In this document: positions 33,959-41,995 of the stretch, one piece after another | Position numbering within the stretch: the stretch's first letter is position 1 | How the letters are laid out: every line of letters starts with the position of its first letter | Assembly (NCBI GenBank): GCA_002500665.1 | Contig: DLRY01000025.1 | Location: forward strand, 78,719-142,718 | Reading direction: 5' to 3' | Length of the DNA: 64,000 nt | From: Opitutia bacterium UBA7876 | GTDB taxonomy: Bacteria; Verrucomicrobiota; Verrucomicrobiia; Opitutales; Seribacteraceae | Position numbers and translations under genes: made by a program | The notes under the pieces: model-generated | What the model was told of the DNA's origin: nothing | Databases searched by the model: none | What the model saw: the letters and a program-made list of their open reading frames with translations, nothing else

Positions 33959-36171
33959 ATAAAATGACTATCGGACAACGGATCGTGTTTCTGGGGCTCC
34001 TCCTTCTTGGTGGATATATTTGCCTACTCCCCTTTGGTCGAGGCCCCTCCTTTCTCGATTTCCTCAAAGACGAGCCACCTCCATCTCCCGAGGGCTTCGA
34101 CTTGGAGGGGTTCTCCCGCATCCCGGTCCTGCGCGGGGGTCGCGTCAAACCCCTCGACAGCGTGGCCCGCAACACCCTCCTGGTCCTGCGAAACAAGCGC
34201 ACCGCCCTCGACGCGGAGGAAAAGAAGGTTTCATCCATTGATTGGCTGGCTCAGGTTCTCTTTGAGCCCGAGCGGGCAGACCAGCTCAAGACCTTCCTCA
34301 TTGATCACGATCAACTGCTGGGACTCATCGGTAAGAAGCTCGCCGAGGACGGCAAACATTACTCTTACTCCCAGCTCGAGCCTTTCCTTTCCCAAATCGA
34401 GACGACCGCTCGCGAGGCTGGAAAGACCGAGCAGGAAAAGCGCGACAGCTTCGACCAAAACGTGCTCGATCTCTATCGGGGGCTCCTTCTATACCGGAAG
34501 CTCAAGCACACTCTGGCCCCTCCCCCCGTGCCTCCCGATAGCATGGAAAGTCTGCGGGAAATGGGTGTTGAGCAATATTTCTTCGACCCGCAGAATGATC
34601 CCGATCGGACGGCCGAATACCGACGCTTCAAGGAGTTGACCCAATCCGTTTCGGCGGACCCCGCGAAGATTAGGATGGGAGGCCCCGACTTCTCCAAGGT
34701 TGTCTTTTTCGTGGACCATTATTCGCGGGCCAACCTCTGGTCCGAGTTTTTTCCCGTTCCTCCCCAGGCGGGAGACCTGAAGCGCAAATGGCTCACCGTA
34801 GGGCAGTCCTTAGTTGGGGAAGAACCTCTGGAATCCAGTGAAAAGCGCAAGATGGATCCCGTCGTCTTCATGGACACCCTCAGAGAGCTTATAGAGCTGC
34901 CAACCGATCAACTGAAAAACCGCATCGCATCCATCCGGGCAAACCAGAAGATGAACCCGACCGCCCTCTTTGCCACTCAATACGCCGAGGCCATCAAGCT
35001 GAGGACCGAAGTCGACCCGGTTCTTGGACTCTACGAAAACCTCGGTATCGCTTACCGCACGAAGGATTTCACCGGCTTCAACAATACGGTCGCCGAGCTT
35101 AGGGAAATTGGGGTCGAGCGGGCCGGAGAGGAAGCATCCACCCTCTCTTTCGAGAAGGCCTACAATGGATTCGAGCCCTTTTACCGAAGTTCCATCGCCT
35201 ATGTGTTCATCCTCTTCATTGCGTGCGCATCATGGCTCTTCTCAACAACTTCCAGTTCCACCCAAAAGAACGGAGGGACCGCCGCTATGCTTCGGGACTC
35301 CGCCTTCTACTTGACTGCCATCGTTCTCCTTACTCACACCTTCGGCTTGGCGGGCAGGATGTACATCGAGGGCCGCCCTCCTGTCACCAATCTCTACAGT
35401 TCAGCCCTCTTCATCGGCTGGGGATCGGTCCTGCTCTGTCTTGCGACGGAGAAATTCCTACGGCTGGGAATCGCCTCCTCGATGGGGTCCCTGATTGGCT
35501 TCGGAAGCCTCGTCATCGCCCATAACCTCAGCCTGGACTCATCCCTTAACCCTAGTGGGGACACCATGGAAATGATGCGGGCCGTCCTCGACTCGAACTT
35601 CTGGCTTGCCACCCATGTTGTGGCCATCACCATCGGGTATTCCACCACCTTTCTTGCAGGCTTCCTCGGCATCGCCTTCGTCTGCGTCCATCTCTTCGGC
35701 TCCATCTCAGGCAAAAAGACCAGGAAACTGGACAGGACGCTCGGCTCGATGATCTACGGCATCACCTGCTTCTCCCTTTTCTTCAGCTTGGTCGGGACCG
35801 TCCTGGGAGGGATTTGGGCGGACCAGTCCTGGGGGCGATTCTGGGGTTGGGACGCAAAGGAGAACGGAGCCCTCCTAATCGTCATCTGGAACGCCATCCT
35901 TCTGCATGCCCGCTGGTCGGGAATCGCCAGGGTAAGAGGGATAGCCGCCATCGCCATCTTCGGCAACGTGGTCACCGCCTGGTCTTGGTTCGGGACCAAC
36001 ATGCTGGGCGTGGGCCTTCACTCCTACGGGTTCATGGACAAGGCCTTCAACCCACTGATGTGGTTTATCGTTTCCCAGTTGTTCTTCATTGCAGTGGTCT
36101 ACCTGCCCGCGTTGGTTACCCGGTTCTCCGGCAGGAACAATCAGTTCCCACAGTCCCCAACCAAAGCCTAG
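33955..36171 (+). CDS. ccsA: Cytochrome c biogenesis protein CcsA/ResC with long N-terminal extension
   Basis: 738 residues. After an N-terminal helix and a periplasmic region of about 370 residues, a polytopic domain carries the tryptophan-rich haem-binding WWD motif (WGRFWGWDAKENG). Conserved histidines occur in LTHTFGLAGRMY, THVVAITIGY and GVGLHSYGF. It forms the haem exporter/lyase with ResB. The extension makes it about twice the length of the minimal CcsA; long forms exist in Bacteroidetes and PVC bacteria. The stop lies in a CTAG shared with the convergent gene. Confidence 0.9.
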   Translation: MNKMTIGQRIVFLGLLLLGGYICLLPFGRGPSFLDFLKDEPPPSPEGFDLEGFSRIPVLRGGRVKPLDSVARNTLLVLRNKRTALDAEEKKVSSIDWLAQVLFEPERADQLKTFLIDHDQLLGLIGKKLAEDGKHYSYSQLEPFLSQIETTAREAGKTEQEKRDSFDQNVLDLYRGLLLYRKLKHTLAPPPVPPDSMESLREMGVEQYFFDPQNDPDRTAEYRRFKELTQSVSADPAKIRMGGPDFSKVVFFVDHYSRANLWSEFFPVPPQAGDLKRKWLTVGQSLVGEEPLESSEKRKMDPVVFMDTLRELIELPTDQLKNRIASIRANQKMNPTALFATQYAEAIKLRTEVDPVLGLYENLGIAYRTKDFTGFNNTVAELREIGVERAGEEASTLSFEKAYNGFEPFYRSSIAYVFILFIACASWLFSTTSSSTQKNGGTAAMLRDSAFYLTAIVLLTHTFGLAGRMYIEGRPPVTNLYSSALFIGWGSVLLCLATEKFLRLGIASSMGSLIGFGSLVIAHNLSLDSSLNPSGDTMEMMRAVLDSNFWLATHVVAITIGYSTTFLAGFLGIAFVCVHLFGSISGKKTRKLDRTLGSMIYGITCFSLFFSLVGTVLGGIWADQSWGRFWGWDAKENGALLIVIWNAILLHARWSGIARVRGIAAIAIFGNVVTAWSWFGTNMLGVGLHSYGFMDKAFNPLMWFIVSQLFFIAVVYLPALVTRFSGRNNQFPQSPTKA

Positions 36172-36644
36172 TCCCTCCGCTTGGCCCGAGGGGTGCGGTC
36201 GAGATTAAGTTTCAGGACTTCCATGACCTGATCGAACGGACGCCCGAATGTGCAGGGGAAGGGAACTCCTTCATCCGGAAGGCCTCTGGACTGAAGCGCT
36301 TTCCCACTAAGATGGACAACAACCAGTTGGCGTCCGGCATATTTCTGGGAGGAGAATCTCTTGATTTCCTCATGCCCAAAGCGTTGCCTCCGGAACCAGC
36401 CGCGCAGGTCGTAGCCATCCTGGTCTATCTTCAGGCGGGACCATTGGAAAACCTGGTCGAGCAGGCTTAGCAGAGAGGCAAGGGCAAGGAGCAGGGTGCC
36501 CGCCCAGCTCGCAAGGGGGCCGAGGTAATCAATAACCGCAAAAAAGCAGGCGCATACGAAGAGGAAAAGGGTGAATCCAGCCTGCCTCCAGCCAATCGGC
36601 TTGATGACCACGGCCTCGCCCAGCTCCCTAGGACTTCCCACCAC
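36168..36644 (-). CDS. Small membrane protein with PH-like C-terminal domain
   Basis: 158 residues from GTG, preceded by a GGAGG-like ribosome site. Two adjacent transmembrane helices (about 20-40 and 45-65) precede a soluble domain: LKIDQDGYDLRGWFRRQRFGHEEIKRFSS. That pattern resembles bacterial PH (DUF304-like) domains, where such a strand-turn precedes the start of the beta sandwich. It follows lysS by 15 bases and is probably co-transcribed with it. Function unknown. Confidence 0.6.
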   Translation of the reverse strand: MVGSPRELGEAVVIKPIGWRQAGFTLFLFVCACFFAVIDYLGPLASWAGTLLLALASLLSLLDQVFQWSRLKIDQDGYDLRGWFRRQRFGHEEIKRFSSQKYAGRQLVVVHLSGKALQSRGLPDEGVPFPCTFGRPFDQVMEVLKLNLDRTPRAKRRD

Positions 36645-36659
36645 CCCCTCCTCGGTTTT

Positions 36660-38159
36660 TCAGGCCCCTTCGGTGGAAGGGCGAAGTGTGGGGAAAAGGA
36701 TGGTATCGCGAATATTGGAAGCCCCAGTTAGGAAGATGACCAGGCGGTCGATGCCCAAGCCCATGCCACCGGCCGGAGGCATCCCGTGCTCGAGAGCGAG
36801 CAGAAAATCGTCGTCCAGTTCCTGAGTCTCCTCCCCCACTTGCCTCATAAACGCTTCCCGCTGGACGAAGGGATCGTTCTGCTCCGAGTACGCAGGGGCG
36901 ATTTCCTGCCCGTTGATGCAAAGCTCGAAGACGTCGATGGTGCTTTCGTCGTCCTCGGTGATCTTGGCCAGAGGGCAAAGCTCACGCGGAATGTGGGTCA
37001 CGAAGGTCGGCTGAATCAGGGTCTGTTCGATCACTTTCTCGAAAACGTCGTTGGTAACCTCGAAATCTTCCAGCTCAGGATCCACCTCGATGCCCAGATC
37101 CTTGGTTTTCTCAAGCTTCCGTTCCTTGGGCAACTCAAACCAGTCGTCTCGGCCGACCGCCTCCAGAATCAAGTCCTTGTACTTGACTTCCCTCCACTCC
37201 CCCGAAAGATCAATTGGATCCCCCTCCTCCCTTTCCATCTGCAATTTACCCAAGGCCTTCTCGGCCACCTGTTGAATGAGGGAACGCGTCAGTTCCATCA
37301 TCCCACGGTAGTCGGTATAGGCTTGGTAGGCCTCGAGCATGGTAAACTCCGGGTTGTGCCGGCGGGAAAGTCCCTCATTGCGGAAGACCCGCCCGACCTC
37401 AAAGACCCGGTCGAACCCACCCACAAGCAAGCGCTTGAGGTGAAGTTCCAGGGCAATGCGCAGGTTGAAGTCGCAATCGAGGGCATTGAAGTGAGTCCGG
37501 AAGGGACGGGCCGCCGCACCTCCGGAAACGGCTTGAAGCATTGGGGTCTCCACCTCCAGAAAACCACGTTCCCAGAAAAACTCTCTGATTTCCCTGATTA
37601 CCCGGCTCCTGTCCTGGAAGCGTTTACGGGATTCCTCGTTGACGATCAGGTCAAGGTAGCGCTGACGGTAGATCTGGTCGTTATCGGTAAGGCCGTGCCA
37701 TTTCTCTGGCAAGGGACGTAGGGCCTTGGAGACCAACCCGTACTCCTTTGCCCGGATCGTGACCTCCCCGGTCTTGGTCCGGAAAAGGGGACCGCGAATC
37801 CCGATGAAGTCTCCCAAGTCGAGCTTCTTGAAACGGGCGTACTCCTCTTCACCGATCTCATCCTTGCGGACGTAGGATTGAATTTTACCGTCACGGTCGA
37901 TGATCTTAAGGAAAGAGGCCTTGCCCATAAGGCGGAAGGCTACGATCCTCCCGGCGACCGAAACCTCCGGTCCTTCCTCGGCGTCCTCCGACAATAACTC
38001 CAGAGCCTCCCCTGAGGTATGGGTCTGGGCCCAGTTCGAACGATATGGATCCTGACCGGCTTCGCGCAATTGATCGAGCTTGGCCTGACGCACCGCAAAC
38101 TGGTCGCTTCCGTCAAGCGAGACGCTCGAATCGTTTTCCTGGAACTGTTCCTGGCTCAT
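36660..38159 (-). CDS. lysS: Lysyl-tRNA synthetase, class II
   Basis: 499 residues. The N-terminal OB-fold anticodon-binding domain (VSVAGRIVAFRLMGKASFLKI) precedes a class II core with motif 1 (FFWERGFLEVETPML), motif 2 (VFEVGRVFRNEGLSRRHNPEFTM) and motif 3 (GGMGLGIDRLVIFLTG). ALEHGMPPAGGMGLG is specific to LysRS. An acidic, Ser-rich N-terminal extension of about 20 residues is present. Confidence 0.95.
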   Translation of the reverse strand: MSQEQFQENDSSVSLDGSDQFAVRQAKLDQLREAGQDPYRSNWAQTHTSGEALELLSEDAEEGPEVSVAGRIVAFRLMGKASFLKIIDRDGKIQSYVRKDEIGEEEYARFKKLDLGDFIGIRGPLFRTKTGEVTIRAKEYGLVSKALRPLPEKWHGLTDNDQIYRQRYLDLIVNEESRKRFQDRSRVIREIREFFWERGFLEVETPMLQAVSGGAAARPFRTHFNALDCDFNLRIALELHLKRLLVGGFDRVFEVGRVFRNEGLSRRHNPEFTMLEAYQAYTDYRGMMELTRSLIQQVAEKALGKLQMEREEGDPIDLSGEWREVKYKDLILEAVGRDDWFELPKERKLEKTKDLGIEVDPELEDFEVTNDVFEKVIEQTLIQPTFVTHIPRELCPLAKITEDDESTIDVFELCINGQEIAPAYSEQNDPFVQREAFMRQVGEETQELDDDFLLALEHGMPPAGGMGLGIDRLVIFLTGASNIRDTILFPTLRPSTEGA

Positions 38160-38176
38160 GTCAAAAGTGGAAAAAT

Positions 38177-38205
38177 GTCATAAAAGGCGACGATGACAAC
38201 GGCAA
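38177..38205 (-). promoter_or_regulatory. Possible lysS promoter
   Basis: TTGCCG (38205-38200) and TATGAC (38182-38177) are separated by 17 bases, 18 bases upstream of the lysS ATG. Each matches 4 of 6 consensus positions. The site lies in the 78-base gap after the TIR-FGE gene. Confidence 0.35.
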
Positions 38206-38237
38206 AGCCCAAATTAATTCGAGTAGTAGAGGCTTCC

Positions 38238-39686
38238 TCACAGGTTGGGAGGGCCGGACAAGGCCACTCGGAAACCAAGGTTCCTGTAGCGGTGGAAAAG
38301 GGATTGCGTATCCCTGGACGAGGATTTGCAACCGACGGCCTTTTTCATATAACTTCCTCCCCGGCATATCCTGAATTCATCCTGCTCGCTTTCGTCCAGG
38401 AGGGTATTCACGAAGGAATTGCCCACCCATTCGCGAACGTTCCCGTAAAGATCGTAGAGCCCCCACGGGTTGGGCGACTTCATCTTGACGGGGTGTATCC
38501 TCCGCAGGCTGTTGACGACGTACCAGGCATGCTCGTGAAGTTCAGTCGGGTCGTCGCCAAAGTAATAGTCGGTAGTGGTTCCCGCTCGGCAGGCGTATTC
38601 CCATTCCACCTCCGTGGGAAGGCGGAACTCATGGTTTTCGGGCAATTGGCCGCTAATTTTGGCAAGAGCCGTCAGGGCCTTGCAGAACTCAACCGCATCC
38701 AGCCAGGAAACCCGGTTTACGGGAAGGTTGAAGACCTCATCGCCGGTATCGGTATCTGTATGACTGGGGTTGGTTCCCATAACCTCGGTATAAGCTTCCT
38801 GGGTAACCAAAACTTGGCCGAGCCAGAAACCGTTCTTCACATGGACCAACCGCTTTTCCTCGGAATAGGGAACCTTGATTGCAATCCTGCCGGAGGGAAT
38901 CCATGAAAACTCACCTAGGTAGGGATCCGTAAAGGACGCCTTTCTCTCCTTCGCTTTCTTGGGATCGGGTTTATCCACCATGACCCCGACGGCAAAAGGA
39001 TGACGGGTTCTTCCCGAGGGACGAGAAGGCACCTTGGGTACGGGGATTGATGGAACCGTCTCGGAAGAAACCTTTTCGTCAAGAAGAGAGGCTTCTTCAG
39101 TCTCTCTCTGGGTCTTTAGGCGCATGCGACGGGTAATTTGGGCATTATAGATCTGATCCATGATCTTCCAGAGGCCTTCGCTCTCGTCGACGAATTCTTC
39201 CTCGGTTTCCTTTTTGCGGGGCCGGGCGCTGGGGTCGATTTTGTCGGAGTCTTCAAGAGCCTTGCGGATCACCTCGATGGCTCGCTTTTGCCAGTCCAGC
39301 TTGAAGCAGAAGCAGGACTGAAACTGCTGCAGGCAGAGCTTCAGGCTCGGAGTAAGAGTAATCTTCTCGAGGAAAATCGGGAGGATGGGCTTGTTCTCGC
39401 TGAGGGCGAACTGAATCTCCCTGTTGACGTGTGAAGAAGCGCAGGCGCTGGCGGAAAGAAACACCGTGAACATATCTGCTCCCATTATCTTCTGGGCGAT
39501 TTCACTTTGCCACTCCTCCGCCGGTGGAATCCCGTCGTCGTACCAGATGTTCAAGTTCGCCTCGTGGAAATAGCGCATGGCGCTGTAGACGAGCACCTTG
39601 TCCGCATGTGCATAGCTCACGAAGGCAAAGGGCTTGTTCCCTGAATAGGACTCGAAGGGAATCGGTATCTCGGTTTCGGTGTTCAA
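38238..39686 (-). CDS. TIR domain - FGE-sulfatase-like fusion protein
   Basis: 482 residues from a TTG start; the frame offers no other initiation codon before residue 37. Residues 19-150 form a bacterial TIR domain (FAFVSYAHADK, IWYDDGIPPAEEWQSEI, VFLSASACASSHVNREI). Glu90 aligns with the catalytic Glu of TIR NADases such as SARM1. A charged linker of about 80 residues follows. Residues 250-480 match the formylglycine-generating-enzyme fold (WLGQVLVTQEAYTEVMG, EFRLPTEVEWEYACRAG, NVREWVGNS, CRGGSYM, YRNLGFRVAL). The paired active-site cysteines of true FGE are absent, so this is probably a binding module. Eighteen bases separate it from the cyclase gene upstream. A TIR effector role is proposed. 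Confidence 0.88.
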   Translation of the reverse strand: MNTETEIPIPFESYSGNKPFAFVSYAHADKVLVYSAMRYFHEANLNIWYDDGIPPAEEWQSEIAQKIMGADMFTVFLSASACASSHVNREIQFALSENKPILPIFLEKITLTPSLKLCLQQFQSCFCFKLDWQKRAIEVIRKALEDSDKIDPSARPRKKETEEEFVDESEGLWKIMDQIYNAQITRRMRLKTQRETEEASLLDEKVSSETVPSIPVPKVPSRPSGRTRHPFAVGVMVDKPDPKKAKERKASFTDPYLGEFSWIPSGRIAIKVPYSEEKRLVHVKNGFWLGQVLVTQEAYTEVMGTNPSHTDTDTGDEVFNLPVNRVSWLDAVEFCKALTALAKISGQLPENHEFRLPTEVEWEYACRAGTTTDYYFGDDPTELHEHAWYVVNSLRRIHPVKMKSPNPWGLYDLYGNVREWVGNSFVNTLLDESEQDEFRICRGGSYMKKAVGCKSSSRDTQSLFHRYRNLGFRVALSGPPNL

Positions 39687-39704
39687 GTGAGGTGGGTAAA
39701 GGGG

Positions 39705-41663
39705 CTAGATGCTATCCTTATAACCCGTCCGCTGGAGGATGTAAATCGGATGGCTTCCATAATTCTTGGCCAATTCCAGATTGCCGACGTATTCGAAATC
39801 GAAATCATCGTGGCCGAACGAAAGAAGCGCCGCCATGATCTCGGAAACGAAAACGGAACCGGGCAGTACGATAGGCTCGATCCTGGCGGCCTGATTGACG
39901 TGCTGGCCGAAGAAGTTTCTTCTCTGTAGGACGGGGTCGAACTCCTCGTATACCGGACCGGCATGCATGGATATCCTTACCTCCAGCCCATCCCTGAGAT
40001 CCAGCTCGCTCCAGTCCCCCTTGGAAAAATAATCCCTCAGCTGCATAGCCAGATTGAGAGCATCGTCCAAGTCGTCGAAGACGGCAAAGAAACTGTCACC
40101 CCATGTATTGACGAAGGCGGGTGGCTTGGAAAGAGACTCGATCATGCCCGATACGCCCCCGAGAAACTTTTCCACGAAGACGGGAGTGAGCGCCTCGGGT
40201 ACCTTGCTGAATCCCTCGACGTCGGCAAAAATCATAACCTTGACTGCCCGGGAAACCTGTTTCCCCCTCTTGTCCTCGGCAGGTGGTGAGGCAGGAGAAA
40301 CTCCCCCAGTCGACGAGGAGGACGAGCCTGCGCCCGCGAGCGATGAAAGAACCTCGTTGGCGCAGATCACAACGGGTTCGTTGAAGTTTGCCCGCCATCT
40401 GTCAACCAACTCACCAGTGCCCCCGGTCGATCCCCTTTGCCCATCCCAAAAGGTCAGGAGCTTGGGCGTCTCGTCCAGTCCCCTGCCCCGCATGGCGGTG
40501 AAACCGAGCATTATCTCATTGCAGAAGGAAAAGAGGGAATCCTCCCCGTTGTATCCCTCCCTGGTGACGTAGTGAACGGAAGTCGCCTGATCGAGTACCT
40601 TCTCGAATCGGTCGACCCAATTGCCGTCCGAACGGCGAACGCTCGTCTCGATGAACTCCTGCTTGGCGAAAGGGAGAAAAACGTGGGTCTCCCCTCCCCG
40701 CTCGGCCATGGTCTCCAGAAAGAGGATGTCGGTACCGCAGGCCGCGGAACTGTATCCGCAGTTGGCATCCATCTCCTCCAACGCCTCCTCGATCTTTCGC
40801 TTCGCCTCGGCTTCCGCCTCCGGTGGGAAGCGTCGGGAATCTCCTGGGCCATCGATGAGGTGCCCCGAGCAAGCTACGATGCCGAGCTTCGGAAAGGCCA
40901 GGGAAATCTTCTCCCTCACCTCCGCATCCTCATAAACGCCCGCAATCTGAAGAGCCTGTTTACGGGTGCTCGCGATCTGGGAGGTCTGCGCTTCTTTGCT
41001 GGAGGCGGCTTCCATGTAGACGCCCGCCGCCTCATCGATCGATCCGAGGAGCAGGTGGGCCTCGGCCTCCGTGACCTGAATCCAATAGTGGTAGGTGCCC
41101 CGTTCCTTCAGTTTCTCACAAATCTGCCGGGCTTTATCGGCACTTTCCCTACCTTTTTCAACGTCGCCCGACATAAAGTGCATGAAGGCAATGTTGATGC
41201 ACGGGTAGTACTGTGTCTCCAAGTCCTGTTGCTGACTCGTGCGGAGGTTGTCGAAGCTGTTGGTGGAGTACGCTTCCTCATAGCGGGCAATGGCCAATTC
41301 TCCATATTTTTTCTTGCTCTGCAGATCGGTCGAGTATTCCCATAAGTCCTTGTAGGCACTGGCGAGCAGGCTATGCGTTTCCACTCCCCGGTCTCCTCCA
41401 GCCACCAGTTCCTCGAGGATTTTGGTGGCCATCATCGGCGAACCGGCCTTGCTGAGGGCATGAGCCGCCTTTTGGCTTAGCTTGCGGTCCTTCTTGTGTT
41501 TAGCAAGTCCCGCCTTTGCGACGTCGTGGGCGAGAAGAAACTCGCCTACCTCGATCATTTTTTCACACAAGCTCAGAAACTCGATCGAGGAAGCCTTCTG
41601 CTGGTTCAGGAGCTTCCATTCAAGCCGCAAGTTGGGGCTGAGTCTTTTTTCTAGCTGCGACAT
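39705..41663 (-). CDS. TPR / SLOG-like / class III nucleotide cyclase
   Basis: 652 residues, no signal peptide or membrane segment. Residues 1-250 are helical TPR-like and resemble the TRAFs-binding region seen in other bacterial cyclases. Residues 258-400 look like a Rossmann/SLOG-like domain (GIVACSGHLIDGPGDSRRFP, GYSSAACGTDILFLETMA, GGETHVFLPF). A Ser-rich linker precedes the class III cyclase domain (474-640). Metal-binding Asp481 (FADVEGF) and Asp523 (WGDSFFAVF), and transition-state Asn590 and Arg594 (VNQAAR), are present. The two base-selecting positions are Asn519 and Asn583 instead of the Lys/Asp of adenylate cyclases, so the product cannot be predicted. It is followed directly by the TIR-FGE gene. 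Confidence 0.87.
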   Translation of the reverse strand: MSQLEKRLSPNLRLEWKLLNQQKASSIEFLSLCEKMIEVGEFLLAHDVAKAGLAKHKKDRKLSQKAAHALSKAGSPMMATKILEELVAGGDRGVETHSLLASAYKDLWEYSTDLQSKKKYGELAIARYEEAYSTNSFDNLRTSQQQDLETQYYPCINIAFMHFMSGDVEKGRESADKARQICEKLKERGTYHYWIQVTEAEAHLLLGSIDEAAGVYMEAASSKEAQTSQIASTRKQALQIAGVYEDAEVREKISLAFPKLGIVACSGHLIDGPGDSRRFPPEAEAEAKRKIEEALEEMDANCGYSSAACGTDILFLETMAERGGETHVFLPFAKQEFIETSVRRSDGNWVDRFEKVLDQATSVHYVTREGYNGEDSLFSFCNEIMLGFTAMRGRGLDETPKLLTFWDGQRGSTGGTGELVDRWRANFNEPVVICANEVLSSLAGAGSSSSSTGGVSPASPPAEDKRGKQVSRAVKVMIFADVEGFSKVPEALTPVFVEKFLGGVSGMIESLSKPPAFVNTWGDSFFAVFDDLDDALNLAMQLRDYFSKGDWSELDLRDGLEVRISMHAGPVYEEFDPVLQRRNFFGQHVNQAARIEPIVLPGSVFVSEIMAALLSFGHDDFDFEYVGNLELAKNYGSHPIYILQRTGYKDSI

Positions 41664-41731
41664 AGATGCGATGAAAGGATCTATTAATGCGCAAGGCCCA
41701 CCCCCTTGACGAGGAAATCCTCCTGTGGAGG

Positions 41732-41932
41732 CTACATCTTTTCGTAACGGGTACGGAGCATCTGGGTGAATGCTGCTACCTTTCGGGCCTTCCTCCTTTT
41801 GTCGGAAGGCTTCTCGAAATAGCGCTTGGCCCTTACGTCGCGAATGACGCCCTCTCTGTCGAGGCGTTTCTTCAAGCGACGAATGGCCCGGTCCATGGGC
41901 TCGCCCTTACGTAGTTTGATTTCAATCGTCAT
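41732..41932 (-). CDS. rpsU: Ribosomal protein bS21
   Basis: 66 residues. The family pattern is clear: I-KLRKGEPMDRAIRRLKKRL, REGVIRDVRAKRYFEKPSDKRR and a basic C-terminus. bS21 binds the 30S platform near the anti-Shine-Dalgarno region and affects initiation. In Bacteroidota and some relatives bS21 is tied to unusual initiation; most starts in this window also lack strong Shine-Dalgarno sequences. A good promoter lies just upstream. Confidence 0.95.
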   Translation of the reverse strand: MTIEIKLRKGEPMDRAIRRLKKRLDREGVIRDVRAKRYFEKPSDKRRKARKVAAFTQMLRTRYEKM

Positions 41933-41946
41933 AAGAAAAACGGATC

Positions 41947-41975
41947 AACATAGGGTGATCGAAACCTTAGGTCAA
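41947..41975 (-). promoter_or_regulatory. rpsU promoter
   Basis: TTGACC (41975-41970), a 17-base spacer and TATGTT (41952-41947). Transcription would start around 41940, only about eight bases before the rpsU ATG, giving an almost leaderless mRNA. It may also drive the cyclase and TIR genes downstream, since no strong terminator follows rpsU. Confidence 0.6.
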
Positions 41976-41995
41976 GGAGGATTGAGCAGGGTAAG

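Noticed and set aside
36786..37721. 311-codon open frame on the plus strand
   Set aside because: It is antisense to lysS, whose three class II motifs are intact; no family pattern on the plus strand.
38238..38930. FGE domain as the variable protein of a diversity-generating retroelement
   Set aside because: No reverse transcriptase or template repeat is present near the gene.
41719..41731. CCTCC-TGT-GGAGG hairpin after rpsU as a terminator
   Set aside because: The stem is only five pairs and no T-run follows on the minus strand.
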